A program made the position numbers and the translations under genes. This document shows, piece by piece, positions 15,836-24,855 of a DNA stretch of 64,000 nt. This stretch comes from JALHSW01 sp963720675. Its GTDB lineage: Bacteria; Actinomycetota; Acidimicrobiia; IMCC26256; PALSA-555. The notes under the pieces are model-generated. The model worked only from the letters and a program-made list of their open reading frames with translations, made no database searches and had not been told where the DNA came from. The stretch is taken from the NCBI GenBank assembly GCA_963720675.1, contig CAVRGH010000004.1, positions 1 to 64,000 of the forward strand. The letters run 5' to 3'. Within the stretch, counting starts at the first letter, position 1. Each line of letters starts with the position of its first letter.

Positions 15836-16462
15836 GTGGCGGGCGATGACGTCGTACGCGGGGAGCACGGCGTTCGCCGGTGCCGGTGGGCCGCGTCGAC
15901 CCCTGACTACGCCGCGTACCACGACGACGAGTGGGGACGGCCGGTGCTCGACGACACCCGGCTCTACGAGAAGCTCTGCCTCGAGGGCTTCCAGTCCGGG
16001 CTCTCCTGGCTGACGATCCTTCGGAAGCGGGAGAGCTTCCGCGCCGCGTTCGCCGGCTTCGACATCCCAACCGTCGCTCGCTTCGGTGCGCGCGACGTCC
16101 GACGTCTCCTCGGCGACGCCGGGATCGTGCGGCACCGAGGCAAGATCGAAGCGGCGATCGGCAACGCCCGTGCGGCCCTCGAGGCCCAGGAGCGGCACGG
16201 ATCGCTCGCCGCGGTGATCTGGTCGTGCGAGCCGTCCGGTCGGCGTCGCGCGCCCCGGGAGATGCGCGACCTCCCGGCGCAGACCGAAGCATCCACCGCG
16301 CTCTCGAAGACGCTGCGCGGCCTGGGATTCCGGTTCGTCGGCCCGACGACCATGTACGCGGCGATGCAGTCCCTCGGCGTGGTGAACGACCACCTCGTCG
16401 GCTGCTCGGCTCGCGGCCCGTGCACGAGAGCTCGGGCCGCGATCACCCCGCCCCGGATCTGA
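15836..16462 (+). CDS. tag: DNA-3-methyladenine glycosylase I
   Basis: 208 residues from GTG 15836. The signature YAAYHDDEWGRPVLDDTRLYEKLCLEGFQSGLSWLTILRKRESFR and the end LGFRFVGPTTMYAAMQSLGVVNDHLVGC are diagnostic of Tag, which excises 3-methyladenine from DNA; the YHDxEWG segment and terminal Cys/His residues bind structural zinc. It starts 11 bp after the DsrE-like stop, so it is probably read through from the sulfur operon, although the functional link is unclear. Confidence 0.93.
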   Translation: MAGDDVVRGEHGVRRCRWAASTPDYAAYHDDEWGRPVLDDTRLYEKLCLEGFQSGLSWLTILRKRESFRAAFAGFDIPTVARFGARDVRRLLGDAGIVRHRGKIEAAIGNARAALEAQERHGSLAAVIWSCEPSGRRRAPREMRDLPAQTEASTALSKTLRGLGFRFVGPTTMYAAMQSLGVVNDHLVGCSARGPCTRARAAITPPRI

Positions 16463-16490
16463 ACCGTGGCGCTGACGCCGATGCGAGCGT

Positions 16491-17112
16491 TCAGCAGCGC
16501 CCGCCCCAGGGCTGGTTCCCGCGCCGCGCGTAGAGGTCGCGGGCCATCTGGTCCTGGTCGGCTTGTGACGCGTTCGCGGGGTCGATCCCGACGAGGTCGT
16601 GGCGCCCGGATGCCGCCGCGTTCGAGTCCCACGTCCGCTGGTCGAACTGGTACGCCCCGCGGTAGGTCCCGCCCGGGCTGACGGCGTTGTAGTTGCCGGT
16701 GCTCTCGATGCGTCGGGTGCAGTCGAGGAACGCCTCGACGTCGCCGCCCGTCCGGACGCCGCTCGGCCCGCTCCGCGAAGCACGCGCCCGCAGGAACGCG
16801 GCGAGTGCCTCCTGCCGCTCCTGCTCTTCCACGGCGCGCAGATACGCGGCGCGTGCTTCGTTCTGGACCGCGACGACGGCGATCCCGGTCTCCTGCACCG
16901 CGCTCGGCCTGCCAGCCGAGGTCGTAGACGAACTGGGCGTCACGGGTCACCGCGTCGCTCAGCACGTCGGCGTAGATGGCCGTCGTGTCGGGGCCCGCGT
17001 CGCGCGGCGCCGAGGCCGCGCCCGCGCTCGCCGGGACGAGCAGCACGACCGCCGCGATCCCCACGAGCACCCGCCGCATCGCCGACTTCCCCAACAACCT
17101 CATCCGCCCCAT
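16491..17112 (-). CDS. Secreted Rpf/transglycosylase-like protein (frameshifted)
   Basis: The start at ATG 17112 (or 17103) gives a signal peptide (MRRVLVGIAAVVLLV, ending AGAA). A helical segment follows (VYDLGW, then AVQNEARAAYLRAVEEQERQEALAAFL). The C-terminal domain VEAFLDCTRRIESTGNYNAVSPGGTYRGAYQFDQRTWD, ending ARRGNQPWGGRC, is a transglycosylase-like / resuscitation-promoting-factor fold with catalytic Glu in RRIEST and two Cys for a disulfide. The frame changes at about 16905-16920. It probably cleaves peptidoglycan in the cell wall during growth or reactivation. Confidence 0.8.
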
Positions 17113-17212
17113 CCTCCCACCCGGCTCCCGCGTCGCCCAAGGCGCACCGGTTGCACCTGACGCACCGTCAGATAGCCTCGCCCCGTTCCCAGCCCCGCTC
17201 GGAAGGCCCGCC

Positions 17213-18947
17213 ATGCTCGATCTCCTCCTCCGAGGCGGCACCGTGATCGACGGCACGGGCACACCAGGAGTCCGCGCCGACGTCGGCGTGCGCGGCGGTC
17301 GGGTGGTCGGGGTCGGTGACCTCGCCGGGGAGGCCGACGGGGCCGGCGTCGTGATCGACGCCGACGGGCTCGTGATCGTGCCCGGGTTCGTCGATCCCCA
17401 CACCCACTACGACGCCCAGCTCTTCTGGGACCCGACCGCTTCGCCGTCGAACCTGCACGGGGTCACGACGGTGATCGGCGGCAACTGCGGGTTCACCCTG
17501 GCGCCACTCGACCCGGACGATGCGGACTACCTGCGCCGGATGATGGCGAAGGTCGAAGGCATGCCGCTGGAGGCGCTCGAGCACGGCGTGGACTGGACGT
17601 GGCACGACTTCGGTGAGTATCTCGAGCGCGTCGGCGGTCAGGGCCTCGGCGTCAACGCCGGCTTCCTGGTCGGCCACTGCGCGCTGCGTCGGCGCGTCAT
17701 GGGGACCGACTCGGTGGGCGGCACCGCGACCCCCGAACAGGTCGACGAGATGCGGTCACTCCTCGCCGCCTCGCTGGAGGCGGGTGGGCTCGGCTTCTCG
17801 ACCTCACGTGCGTTCACGCATTCGGACGGTGACGGGGAGCCGGTGCCCTCGCGTCACGCGGCACCCGATGAGGTGCTTGCGTTGTGCGAGGAGGTCGCGC
17901 ACCACCCGGGCACCACGGTGGAGGCCATCACCGACGGTTGCCTCAACGGGTTCTCCGAGGAGGAGGTCGACCTGTTCGCCCGGATGTCGGCGGCCGCGCA
18001 GCGCCCGCTCAACTGGAACGTGCTCACGATCGACTCCACCAACCCGGCCGGGGTGGAGCACCAGCTCGCCGCGGCGGACCGCGCCACCGAGCTCGGCGGG
18101 CGGATCGTCGCGCTCACGATGCCGATCCTGGTCGGGATGAACATGAACTTCGCGTCGCACTGCGCGCTCTTTCTCATCCCGGGCTGGGGCGACGTGCTGC
18201 GCCTCCCGCGCGACGAAGCGATGGCGAAGCTGCGCGACCCGGAGGTCCGGGCCCGACTCGACGAGCGCGCCCACTCCGAAGAAGCCGGCGTGCTGCGTCG
18301 GCTGACCGGGTGGGGGACCTACCGGATCGGCGACACGTTCTCCGAGGAGAACGCGGCGCTCAGCGGGCGCACGGTGGGGGAGATCGCCGAGGAGCGCGGG
18401 ACCGACACCGTTCGACACGCTGCTCGACGTCGTCCTCGCCGACGACCTGCGCACGATCCTGTGGCCGTCTCCCACCGACGACGACGCGGCCAGCTGGGAG
18501 CTCCGGGCACGCGTGTGGTCCGACCCGCGCGTCCTCATCGGCGGTTCCGACGCGGGCGCGCACCTCGACCGGATGTGCGGCGCCCCGTACCCGACGGCGT
18601 TCCTCGCCGACTGCATCCGGGGGCGGCGCCTGTTGTCGGCGGAGGAGGCGGTGCGCCTCATGACGTCGGTGCCCGCCGACCTGTTCGGGCTCCGCCATCG
18701 CGGCCGGATCGAGGAGGGATCGGTGGCCGACCTGGTCGTCCTCGATCCCGAGACCGTCGACGCGGGCCCGATCCAGATGGTGGCCGACCTGCCCGGTGGG
18801 ACCTCGCGGCTGGTCGCCGACTCCACCGGGGTCCGGCACGTGTTCGTCGCCGGGGTGGAGACGGTGCGGGACGGCGCCGCGACCGGCGCGTTGCCCGGGC
18901 AGGTGCTGCGGTCCGGTCGCGACACCGACACCGTCGCCGTGGGCTGA
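17213..18947 (+). CDS. N-acyl-D-amino acid deacylase family amidohydrolase (frameshifted)
   Basis: Amidohydrolase-superfamily metalloenzyme, about 578 residues. MLDLLLRGGTVIDGTGTPG, VIDADGLVIVPGFVDPHTHYDAQLFWD with the metal HTH, and GVTTVIGGNCGFTLAP are typical of the D-aminoacylase group. Later come LGFSTSRAFTHSDG, IGGSDAGAHLDRMCGAPYPTAFL and the C-terminal GSVADLVVLDPETV beta-sandwich. An extra base near 18406 breaks the frame: removing it joins EERGTD to PFDTLLDVVLADDLRTILWPS. Substrate is uncertain; relatives hydrolyse N-acyl-D-amino acids or related amides. Confidence 0.88.
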
Positions 18948-19058
18948 CGCATCCTCCGAGCGGTCAGGGGCGCTCGATATCCACCACCTGACGGATTTCC
19001 TTCCCTATCGTCGAACTGACCGCACGACCTCACGGTGCGGGAATCGAAGGGGGAAATC

Positions 19059-19244
19059 ATGGCGGTTCTCGCCATCGAGCTCATGGGCAGCACCTGGCGC
19101 TTCATCTTCTACGCGATCGCGCTGGTCCTGTTCATCGCGTCGGGCGTCGGACTGAAGCCGGGTGGCGAGCGGGTCTCGCTCGTCGGCCTCGGCCTGGCAG
19201 CGCTGACGTTCCCGCTCTTCTGGGACAACCTGGCGACGCTCTGA
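19059..19244 (+). CDS. Small two-span membrane protein
   Basis: 61 residues, MAVLAIELMGSTWRFIFYAI and onward. Two hydrophobic helices (about 12-27 and 40-56) are separated by the charged KPGGERVS turn. ATG 19059 follows GAAGGGGGAAA. No family recognised; it stands alone between the deacylase and a bidirectional terminator. Confidence 0.6.
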   Translation: MAVLAIELMGSTWRFIFYAIALVLFIASGVGLKPGGERVSLVGLGLAALTFPLFWDNLATL

Positions 19245-19260
19245 TCCGTTCGTCCTGATC

Positions 19261-19294
19261 GGGACGGCGCTCGGGTCCTCCCGGGCGTCGTCCC
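19261..19294. terminator. Bidirectional terminator between the small membrane gene and nucS
   Basis: A 15-bp stem (two G-U pairs) between GGGACGGCGCTCGGG and CCCGGGCGTCGTCCC closes a TCCT loop. It lies 16 bp after one convergent stop and 1 bp before the other. Confidence 0.75.
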
Positions 19295-19295
19295 G

Positions 19296-19955
19296 TCAGA
19301 ACAGCTTGAGCGTGTCGGGCGCGTTGCCCCGGAGCTCCTCGAGGTCGACCTCGACGCACTCGATCCCACGGCTCTCGGCGAAGACGCGCGCCTGGGGCTT
19401 GATCCGCGTCGCGACGAACATCCCGAGGGTGGGCGCCAACGTGCCGTCCCGGTCGAGTCGCTCCTGATAGCGGAGCAGCTGCTCGACGCCGGCGATCTCG
19501 CCGACGCGCTTCACCTCGACGACGACCGCACGGCCCTGGCCGTCACGGCAGAGCAGATCGACGGGCCCGACGTCGGTCGGGTACTCCCGCCGGACGAGCA
19601 GCAGGTCGTCTCGCAGCGCGGCGACGCGCGCCGCGAGCAGCTCCTGCAGCTCGGCCTCCACGCCGTCCTTCGCCAGGCCCGGATCGTCGCCGAGCTCGTA
19701 CTGCTGGTCGAAGAGCACCTCGTGCAGCTCGATCACGAGCTGCTCTCCCTTCGGGTTCGCCACCGTGATCACGCCGTCGGCCTCCTGGATCGTGCACGGC
19801 GGGTTCATCCAGTTGAGGGGCTTGTAGGCCTTCGCGTCGGCGTGGACGGCAAGGGACCCGTCGGCCTTGAAGAGGAGGAGGCGTCGGGCGCGGGGGAGAC
19901 GAGCACCCAGTCGGCCCGAGTACTCGACGGAGCATTCGGCAACGACGAGACGCAC
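19296..19955 (-). CDS. nucS: Mismatch-specific endonuclease NucS
   Basis: 219 residues from GTG 19955. NucS replaces MutS/MutL mismatch repair in most actinobacteria by cutting both strands at mismatches. The N-terminal DNA-binding part has CSVEYSGRLGARLPRARRLLLFKADGSLAVHAD and YKPLNWMNPP. The nuclease part has PVDLLCRDGQGRAVVVEVKRVGEIAGVEQLLRYQERL with the catalytic D-x-n-ExK residues, and a C-terminal PDTLKLF that fits the sliding-clamp-binding tail. A much longer frame runs upstream, but only this part has coding character. Confidence 0.93.
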   Translation of the reverse strand: MRLVVAECSVEYSGRLGARLPRARRLLLFKADGSLAVHADAKAYKPLNWMNPPCTIQEADGVITVANPKGEQLVIELHEVLFDQQYELGDDPGLAKDGVEAELQELLAARVAALRDDLLLVRREYPTDVGPVDLLCRDGQGRAVVVEVKRVGEIAGVEQLLRYQERLDRDGTLAPTLGMFVATRIKPQARVFAESRGIECVEVDLEELRGNAPDTLKLF

Positions 19956-20021
19956 GCCCCGCGTTGTACCACGGGTGCCTAGGATGCGGCCGAATCTCGT
20001 CGGGGAGGAAAGGGGAGGTCC

Positions 20022-20546
20022 ATGCTCGCGGCCTACGGAAGCGACGCCTACAAGATCGTGCTCGTGCTGCACATCCTGTGCGCGATCGTCGGGTTCGGCG
20101 CCGTGTTCCTGAACGGGCTCTACGGCCAGCAGGCGAAGTCGCGCAAGGGGCCCGAGGGTCTCGCGATCTCCGAGGCGAACGAGCTCGTCTCGAAGGTCGG
20201 GGAGTACTTCATCTTCGCGGTCTTCCTGCTCGGGATCGCACTGGTGCTCATCGGCGACAACGTGTGGGACTTCGGGCAGACCTGGGTGTGGCTCTCGATG
20301 GCGCTGTACCTCCTGGCGCTGGGGACCTCGCAGGGCTTCCTGTTGCCCCGGGTCCGGCGGCTCATCGCGCTGCAGCGGGAGCTCGTGGCCGCGGGGCCGC
20401 CCCCGGCCGATGCTCCCCCGGGGCCGCCGCCCCAGGTCGTCGAGATGGAGAGCGTCGGCAAGCAGGTCGGGATGCTCGGCACCCTCCTCAACCTGGCCCT
20501 GATCGTGCTCCTGGTGCTCATGGTCTTCAAGCCGGGCGGGCCCTAG
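20022..20546 (+). CDS. DUF2269-type integral membrane protein
   Basis: 174 residues with four predicted spans (about 10-32, 62-80, 87-105 and 150-168) and a Pro-rich loop (PPPADAPPGPPPQ) before the last span. The first helix KIVLVLHILCAIVGFGAVFLNGLYG fits the DUF2269 family. Function unknown. It heads three consecutive small membrane-protein genes on the plus strand. Confidence 0.7.
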   Translation: MLAAYGSDAYKIVLVLHILCAIVGFGAVFLNGLYGQQAKSRKGPEGLAISEANELVSKVGEYFIFAVFLLGIALVLIGDNVWDFGQTWVWLSMALYLLALGTSQGFLLPRVRRLIALQRELVAAGPPPADAPPGPPPQVVEMESVGKQVGMLGTLLNLALIVLLVLMVFKPGGP

Positions 20547-20603
20547 GCCGAGTGCGGGTCGCGCGACCCGGCGCCGAGTGCCGAGCGACCGTACGATCAC
20601 GCC

Positions 20604-20876
20604 GTGGACTTCTACAGCGACGTCCTGCTGGAGCTCGTCACGGCGCTCGGCGCGGCATTGTTCGCGGCGAACGCCTTCGCGCTCGTCCGCCGCCGTCGGG
20701 ATCGCCGAGACGCCGCGCGCGCTGCCGTCGTGCGCAGCCGACCGGGCAGCCCGGTGCGCAAGGAAGCACTCGCGTCGCGGGGCACGCTCGACCAGGCGCC
20801 CGTGGGGCGCACGGTGGCGTTCATGTTGATCGGTCTCGGGGTCGCGATTTGGGGCCTCGCCTCGATCGTGGCCTAG
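20604..20876 (+). CDS. Small membrane protein, function unknown
   Basis: 90 residues from GTG 20604. One span near residues 7-27 is followed by a very Arg-rich cytosolic loop (RRRRDRRDAARAAVVRSRPG) and a second span at about 71-88. No family recognised. It lies 57 bp after the DUF2269 gene and 9 bp before the next membrane-protein gene. Confidence 0.6.
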   Translation: MDFYSDVLLELVTALGAALFAANAFALVRRRRDRRDAARAAVVRSRPGSPVRKEALASRGTLDQAPVGRTVAFMLIGLGVAIWGLASIVA

Positions 20877-20885
20877 CGTTCCGCC

Positions 20886-21281
20886 ATGACGACCCGTCGG
20901 ATCTGGCTCGCCCCGTTGCTCGACCTCGTGTGCATCATCGGGTTCATCCTCGGTGGCGCCGGGCAACACAACATCAACGAGGGTGCGAGCTGGTTCCTGA
21001 TGGTGCTGTGGCCGTTGGCTGTCGGCTGGTACGGCGTCTCGCTGCTCACGAAGCTGTACACGAACGCCGACCGCGAGTGGGTCCGGCTCGCCGCGACGCT
21101 GGCCGGCGGGATGCTGGTCGGATCCGTGCTCCGCGGGACGTTCACCGACCGCCCGATGTTCTCGATCTTCACGGTGATCTACGTCGCGTGGATGGTCCTC
21201 ACCGCGTTCGGATGGCGGTTCGTGGCGATGCTCTGGAAGATGCGTCGGGCGCGGCGTCAGCGCGTCGCGCGCGCCATGTAG
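20886..21281 (+). CDS. DUF3054-like membrane protein
   Basis: 131 residues, four spans. The layout WLAPLLDLVCIIGFILGGAGQHN, a WFLMVLWPLAVGWYG span, LAATLAGGMLVGSVLRG and a final FSIFTVIYVAWMVLTAFGW span, ending in a basic tail, matches the DUF3054 pattern of small actinobacterial membrane proteins. Its last 25 bases overlap the convergent selenoprotein gene. Confidence 0.7.
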   Translation: MTTRRIWLAPLLDLVCIIGFILGGAGQHNINEGASWFLMVLWPLAVGWYGVSLLTKLYTNADREWVRLAATLAGGMLVGSVLRGTFTDRPMFSIFTVIYVAWMVLTAFGWRFVAMLWKMRRARRQRVARAM

Positions 21282-22401
21282 AACCACAGGGGGAACGGCG
21301 CGTCGGCAGCCTGCATCGCCGTCCGCGCGGCGAGCAGCGTCCGGCCCGCCTCCGTCTCCTCGTAGAACCACGCCTCGCACTGTCCGCCTGCGGGAGGTCC
21401 GTCGGCGAGGGCGATCGCCGCCTCCTCGTAGTACATGCGAACGTCGTGCGCGACGCTGACGGGGTCGCCGGGCAGCCCGGCGGTCGTCCAGTCGGCGCCC
21501 CCCGCGATGCGGTGCAGCGCGTCGAGCGCCCCGGGCACGTCGTCAGCCGTCATCACGCGTCCGACCGATGACGCCCCCCGCTCAGCGAGTGTGCGGTCGT
21601 ACGCGGCCCGCAGCGCCCGTGCCTCGTCGACCGCGGCCGGGAGCGACGGGTCGTGGCGCGGGGGAGCGCGCATGCGAGCGGCGAGTCGTCCGACTCGATC
21701 ACCTCGGGGTGGTCTTCGAGCACGGGTCCCGACGGTCGCTCGAGGAGCGCAAAGGCGCGCGCGAGCACGTCGTGCTGGAAGGCGGTGTCGCCGGGGCGAC
21801 CGAGCGGACGACCGAGCGGGAACTCGCCGTACAGACCACGTGGCGGCGGCAGTCGTTCGGCGACCCGTCGGACCGAGATGAGGGCCACCGTCGCGAGACC
21901 AGCGGCTTCGAACACGTTCGCGAGCACACACACGGTGCGCGAGCAGAGCGGTCAGACGGGGGTGAGCAGCACCACGTCGACGGCGTCCTCCAGGAGCAGC
22001 GCCGCCGCACGCGGCCCGCTGTCGAGGCGGATGCCGGTGAGGGTGTCCTCCTGGTTGCCGGCGAACGCCAGGTGCCGGGGCGCGACCGAGCCGATCACCC
22101 CGTCGGACGCGAGCTCCTCGAGCCGGTCGATCGGGTACACGACGTCGAGGTCGGCCGCGAAGCCGGCCCGGTCGAAGTTGGGGCTCCAGTGCCCGAGCGC
22201 GAGGTCGCGTCGCTCGCGCGGGAGCACCCGGAACGACGTGTCGTCGTTCCCGAAGTGGTCGTCGCCGATCACGTGCAGCGCGGCGGTGGTGACGATCGCG
22301 ACCCGTGACTCGGCGAGCGGCTTCGGCGTCGTCCACGCAGGCGGCCCCATGTCCGGCATCGGTGTGGTGCCGGCGTAGTCGCGCATCGGGGTGTCGGTCA
22401 T
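21257..22401 (-). CDS. Glycine/sarcosine/betaine/D-proline reductase B-family protein, probable selenoprotein
   Basis: From ATG 22401 the frame reads ...AVDVVLLTPV, then TGA (21952-21954), then PLCSRTVCVLANVFEAAGLATVAL in the same frame. In the GrdB/PrdB family this position is Sec, in a U-x-x-C context; here Sec150, Cys153 and Cys158. EFPLGRPLGRPGDTAFQHDVLARAFALL further on is also typical of the family. A SECIS-like hairpin follows the TGA. A one-base loss in a C run at about 21660-21668 must be repaired to join DDSPLACALP to PRHDPSLPAAVDEARALRAAYDRTL, leading to a Trp/Tyr-rich C-terminus. It overlaps the sulfatase stop by ATGA. Substrate unknown; it is not a full Stickland operon. Confidence 0.78.
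21918..21942 (-). promoter_or_regulatory. Candidate bacterial SECIS element in the reductase-B gene
   Basis: After the TGA, UCGCG (+10 to +14) pairs with CGCGA (+30 to +34), and CAC (+15 to +17) pairs with GUG (+25 to +27) across a 2-base bulge. This closes a CGUGUGU loop with G in second position at +19. Stem, loop size and distance fit bacterial SECIS rules. Function is inferred. Confidence 0.55.
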
Positions 22402-23981
22402 GCCGGTGCCTCCACGTCGAGGACGAGCCGCTCGGTGGGGAGCGAGTCGTACAGGTCGGCGACGAGGTCGCGCTTCACCGCCTGGTAGCCCGCATCATCC
22501 CAGAGGTTGCGCCACTGGTGCGGGTCCTCGTCGAGTCGGTAGAGCTCGCCCTCGGTGCCGTCGTAGTGGACGCCGCACGGCGCGAGCACCTGATCACCCC
22601 AGAACCGCTCCAGCCCGTTCGGCTGCCCGTCGGTGCTCTCCTCGTACGCGGTGCACAGCCAGCCGTCGCGGACGATCGACCGCAGGTGCATGCCGTAGCC
22701 GGGGAACTGGCTGTCCCACTCGCACAGTGCGCGCTCGTGCACGCCCTCCCCGTCGGTCAGCGGGAGCGCATCGCCCTGCATCCACGGCGCGGGCTCGATG
22801 CCGGCGATCGCGCAGAACGTGGGGGCGAGGTCGACCTGGCCGACCGGGTCGGTGACCGCGCCCGGCGTCACGCCCGCGGACGGCGCGGGCCGCCACACCA
22901 ACGGGAGCCGCATCAGGGAGTCGGTGTGGAACGGCCCCTTGTAGAGCAGGCCGTAGTCGCCCTGGAGCTCGCCGTGGTCGGTCGTGAAGATCACGTCGGT
23001 GTCGTCGAGCCAGCCCCGTGCCGCGATGTGGTCGAGGACCCGCCCGGTCGCTTCGTCGATCAGCTCGTTCATGACGTGGACCTTGGCGGTGATCTCGCGC
23101 AGCTGGTCGTCGCTCAGCGTCGCCGGGTTGAAGAACATCGGCCCGCCCTCGGCGTTGAGGAACTGCCCGTCCCACCACGCGAGCCAATGCGCCGGCTTCT
23201 GCGCGAGCACGGCGCGGATCTCGTCGGGCGAACCGGGGTGTCCCGGTGGCAGGTCGAGCTCCCGCCAGTCGACCCGCCCGAGCTCGGAGGCCGGCGGATC
23301 CCAGGGGTGGTGCGGATCCGGGAAGCTCATCCAGCAGAACCAGTCGTCATCGGCCTCGAGCGAGTCGAGCCAGGCGATCGTCCGGTCGGCGACCCAGTCG
23401 GTGTGGTACCAGCCGTGCGGGATGGGGTTGTTCTTCGTCTCCGGCGCCAGCGTGTCGCCACCGGGAACGGCGCCGAGGAGTGGGGCGAAGCTCTCGAGGT
23501 GCTCGGGGTGGTTCGCCTCGAGCCACCGTCCGTAGTGCGCGAGCGCGCGTCCCGGAACGCGGCGACGTGGTAGGCCTGCTCGGCCCGGTCGAAGCCCCGC
23601 CACGGACCCGTGTCGCCACGCATCCAGCGCGCGTTCTCCTCCCATCGGCCCTTCGGGTCGAACGCGGGCTCGAAGTGGGCCTTGCCGAGCAGCGCGGTCC
23701 GGTACCCGGCCTCGTCGCGCAGGTACGCGGCGACACTGGGGGCGTCGACGGGGAGCGGGACCCCGTTGGCGACCACGCCGTGGGTGCGGACGTACTGGCC
23801 GGTCAGCATCGTGCACCGTGCCGGCATGCAGACCGTGTTCTGGTTGTAGGCCCGCTCGTACCGGATGCCGGCGGACGGCGAGACCGTCGACGACCGGCGT
23901 GCGCGCGACCGAGCCGCCGTTGCACCCGAGCGCGTCATAGCGCTGCTGGTCGGTCGTGACGAAGAGGATCTTGCGGCTCAT
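22398..23981 (-). CDS. Sulfatase family hydrolase (frameshifted)
   Basis: Alkaline-phosphatase-superfamily arylsulfatase-type enzyme. The start MSRKILFVTTDQQRYDALGC supplies the first metal-binding Asp pair. RYERAYNQNTVCMPARCTMLTGQYVRTHG contains C-M-P-A-R, the CxPxR motif whose Cys is turned into formylglycine. Then LLGKAHFEP, FPDPHHPWDPP and VIFTTDHGELQGDYGLLYKGPFHTDSLMRLPL complete the site. Two frame changes are needed (about 23880 and 23550). Roughly 530 residues, no signal peptide. The anaerobic-type or FGE maturase is not in the window. Coupling to the reductase-B gene suggests a shared substrate pathway. Confidence 0.88.
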   Translation of the reverse strand: MSRKILFVTTDQQRYDALGCNGGSVARTPVVDGLAVRRHPVRAGLQPEHGLHAGTVHDADRPVRPHPRRGRQRGPAPRRRPQCRRVPARRGRVPDRAARQGPLRARVRPEGPMGGERALDAWRHGSVAGLRPGRAGLPRRRVPGRALAHYGRWLEANHPEHLESFAPLLGAVPGGDTLAPETKNNPIPHGWYHTDWVADRTIAWLDSLEADDDWFCWMSFPDPHHPWDPPASELGRVDWRELDLPPGHPGSPDEIRAVLAQKPAHWLAWWDGQFLNAEGGPMFFNPATLSDDQLREITAKVHVMNELIDEATGRVLDHIAARGWLDDTDVIFTTDHGELQGDYGLLYKGPFHTDSLMRLPLVWRPAPSAGVTPGAVTDPVGQVDLAPTFCAIAGIEPAPWMQGDALPLTDGEGVHERALCEWDSQFPGYGMHLRSIVRDGWLCTAYEESTDGQPNGLERFWGDQVLAPCGVHYDGTEGELYRLDEDPHQWRNLWDDAGYQAVKRDLVADLYDSLPTERLVLDVEAPA

Positions 23982-24004
23982 GCGGTTCGTCGCGGTTGGA
24001 GACA

Positions 24005-24036
24005 CAAGGGCCGGCGACTCGAGTCGCCGGCCCTTG
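24005..24036 (-). terminator. Perfect 32-bp palindrome, probable terminator
   Basis: CAAGGGCCGGCGACTC is followed directly by its exact reverse complement, giving a 16-bp half-stem. It sits 27 bp downstream of the 24063-24680 gene and 24 bp upstream of the sulfatase start, on a minus-strand path. Confidence 0.65.
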
Positions 24037-24062
24037 GAACGCTCCGAACCCGGACTCGGGTA

Positions 24063-24680
24063 TTACCCGGTGAACCGCACCGTGGTCTCGACCGGGATGA
24101 CGAAGGGCGGGATCGACAGGTCCGACGCGGTGATCGCCGACTCCAGGGAGAAGTAGGCGCTGCCGCCGGGCGGGATACCCGGGGAGAAGTTCACGTCGCC
24201 CGTGTACAGGTCCACGGAGATGTTCGAGAACGAGGTGCCAGGACCCTCGTAGCCGGTCGGGCCGAACGGGCACCCGGCGGGGATGGCGGCCGGACGCCGG
24301 TCCGGTCGCAGAGGCCGTCGCCCTCGAAGTCGAAGGGAGGCTGGAGCAGCGTGCTCGCACCGGTCAGGGTGAGCTTCGTGATCGTGATGTTCGCGTTGTT
24401 CTGCACGCCGATCAGCGTGTCGTCGTCGCCGTCGTACGGGCCCTGGCCCGAGTCCTGCACGGTGACCGTGCCGTCGGCGTTGATCACGATCAGCAGCCCG
24501 CAGCCGAGCGTTGGACTGCCGATGTCGGGCACTGGTGGAACAGGGCTTGCGCGATCGACCGGCTGCCGGCGCCATCTCGGGCTTCGGCCCATCCGGTTCC
24601 GCACCGACCGGCGCCGAGAACCCGGCGACGAGCAGTGCAGGTACCACTGCTCCCAGCAAGATTGCGCGAACTCGCCCCAT
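24063..24680 (-). CDS. Secreted protein with PYDG..DTLIGVQNN domain (frameshifted)
   Basis: ATG 24680 opens a signal peptide (MGRVRAILLGAVVPALLVA, ending VGAE). The mature part shows GCGLLIVINADGTVTVQDSGQGPYDGDDDTLIGVQNN, then ITKLTLTGAS, FDFEGDGLC, then PTGYEGPGTSFS and VNFSPGIPPGGSAYFSLESAI, ending VETTVRFTG. I have seen this block order in exported proteins of environmental bacteria, but I cannot name a function. Two frame changes (about 24515-24545 and 24300) are needed. The RFTG end resembles those of the 203-763 and 783-2336 proteins. Confidence 0.65.
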   Translation of the reverse strand: MGRVRAILLGAVVPALLVAGFSAPVGAEPDGPKPEMAPAAGRSRKPCSTSARHRQSNARLRAADRDQRRRHGHRAGLGPGPVRRRRRHADRRAEQREHHDHEAHPDRCEHAAPASLRLRGRRPLRPDRRPAAIPAGCPFGPTGYEGPGTSFSNISVDLYTGDVNFSPGIPPGGSAYFSLESAITASDLSIPPFVIPVETTVRFTG

Positions 24681-24855
24681 GGATCTACCCCTACTCCGCT
24701 CACCCACCGGCCCTTCCGGTGAGGCGCGTACGGTAGCACCACCAGGGCCCTGGCTCCCAGTCCTCGTGGTGGGCCCCGACGGTCAGGCCGGACCCACGCC
24801 AGGCCGCCCCCGCACGGCGCACGTAGCCTCGGCCCCTCGACCATGGAGGATCCAC

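Noticed and set aside
19296..21380. A 694-codon minus frame extending nucS far upstream
   Set aside because: The upstream part is antisense to three membrane-protein genes and lacks NucS homology; the GTG at 19955 fits the family start.
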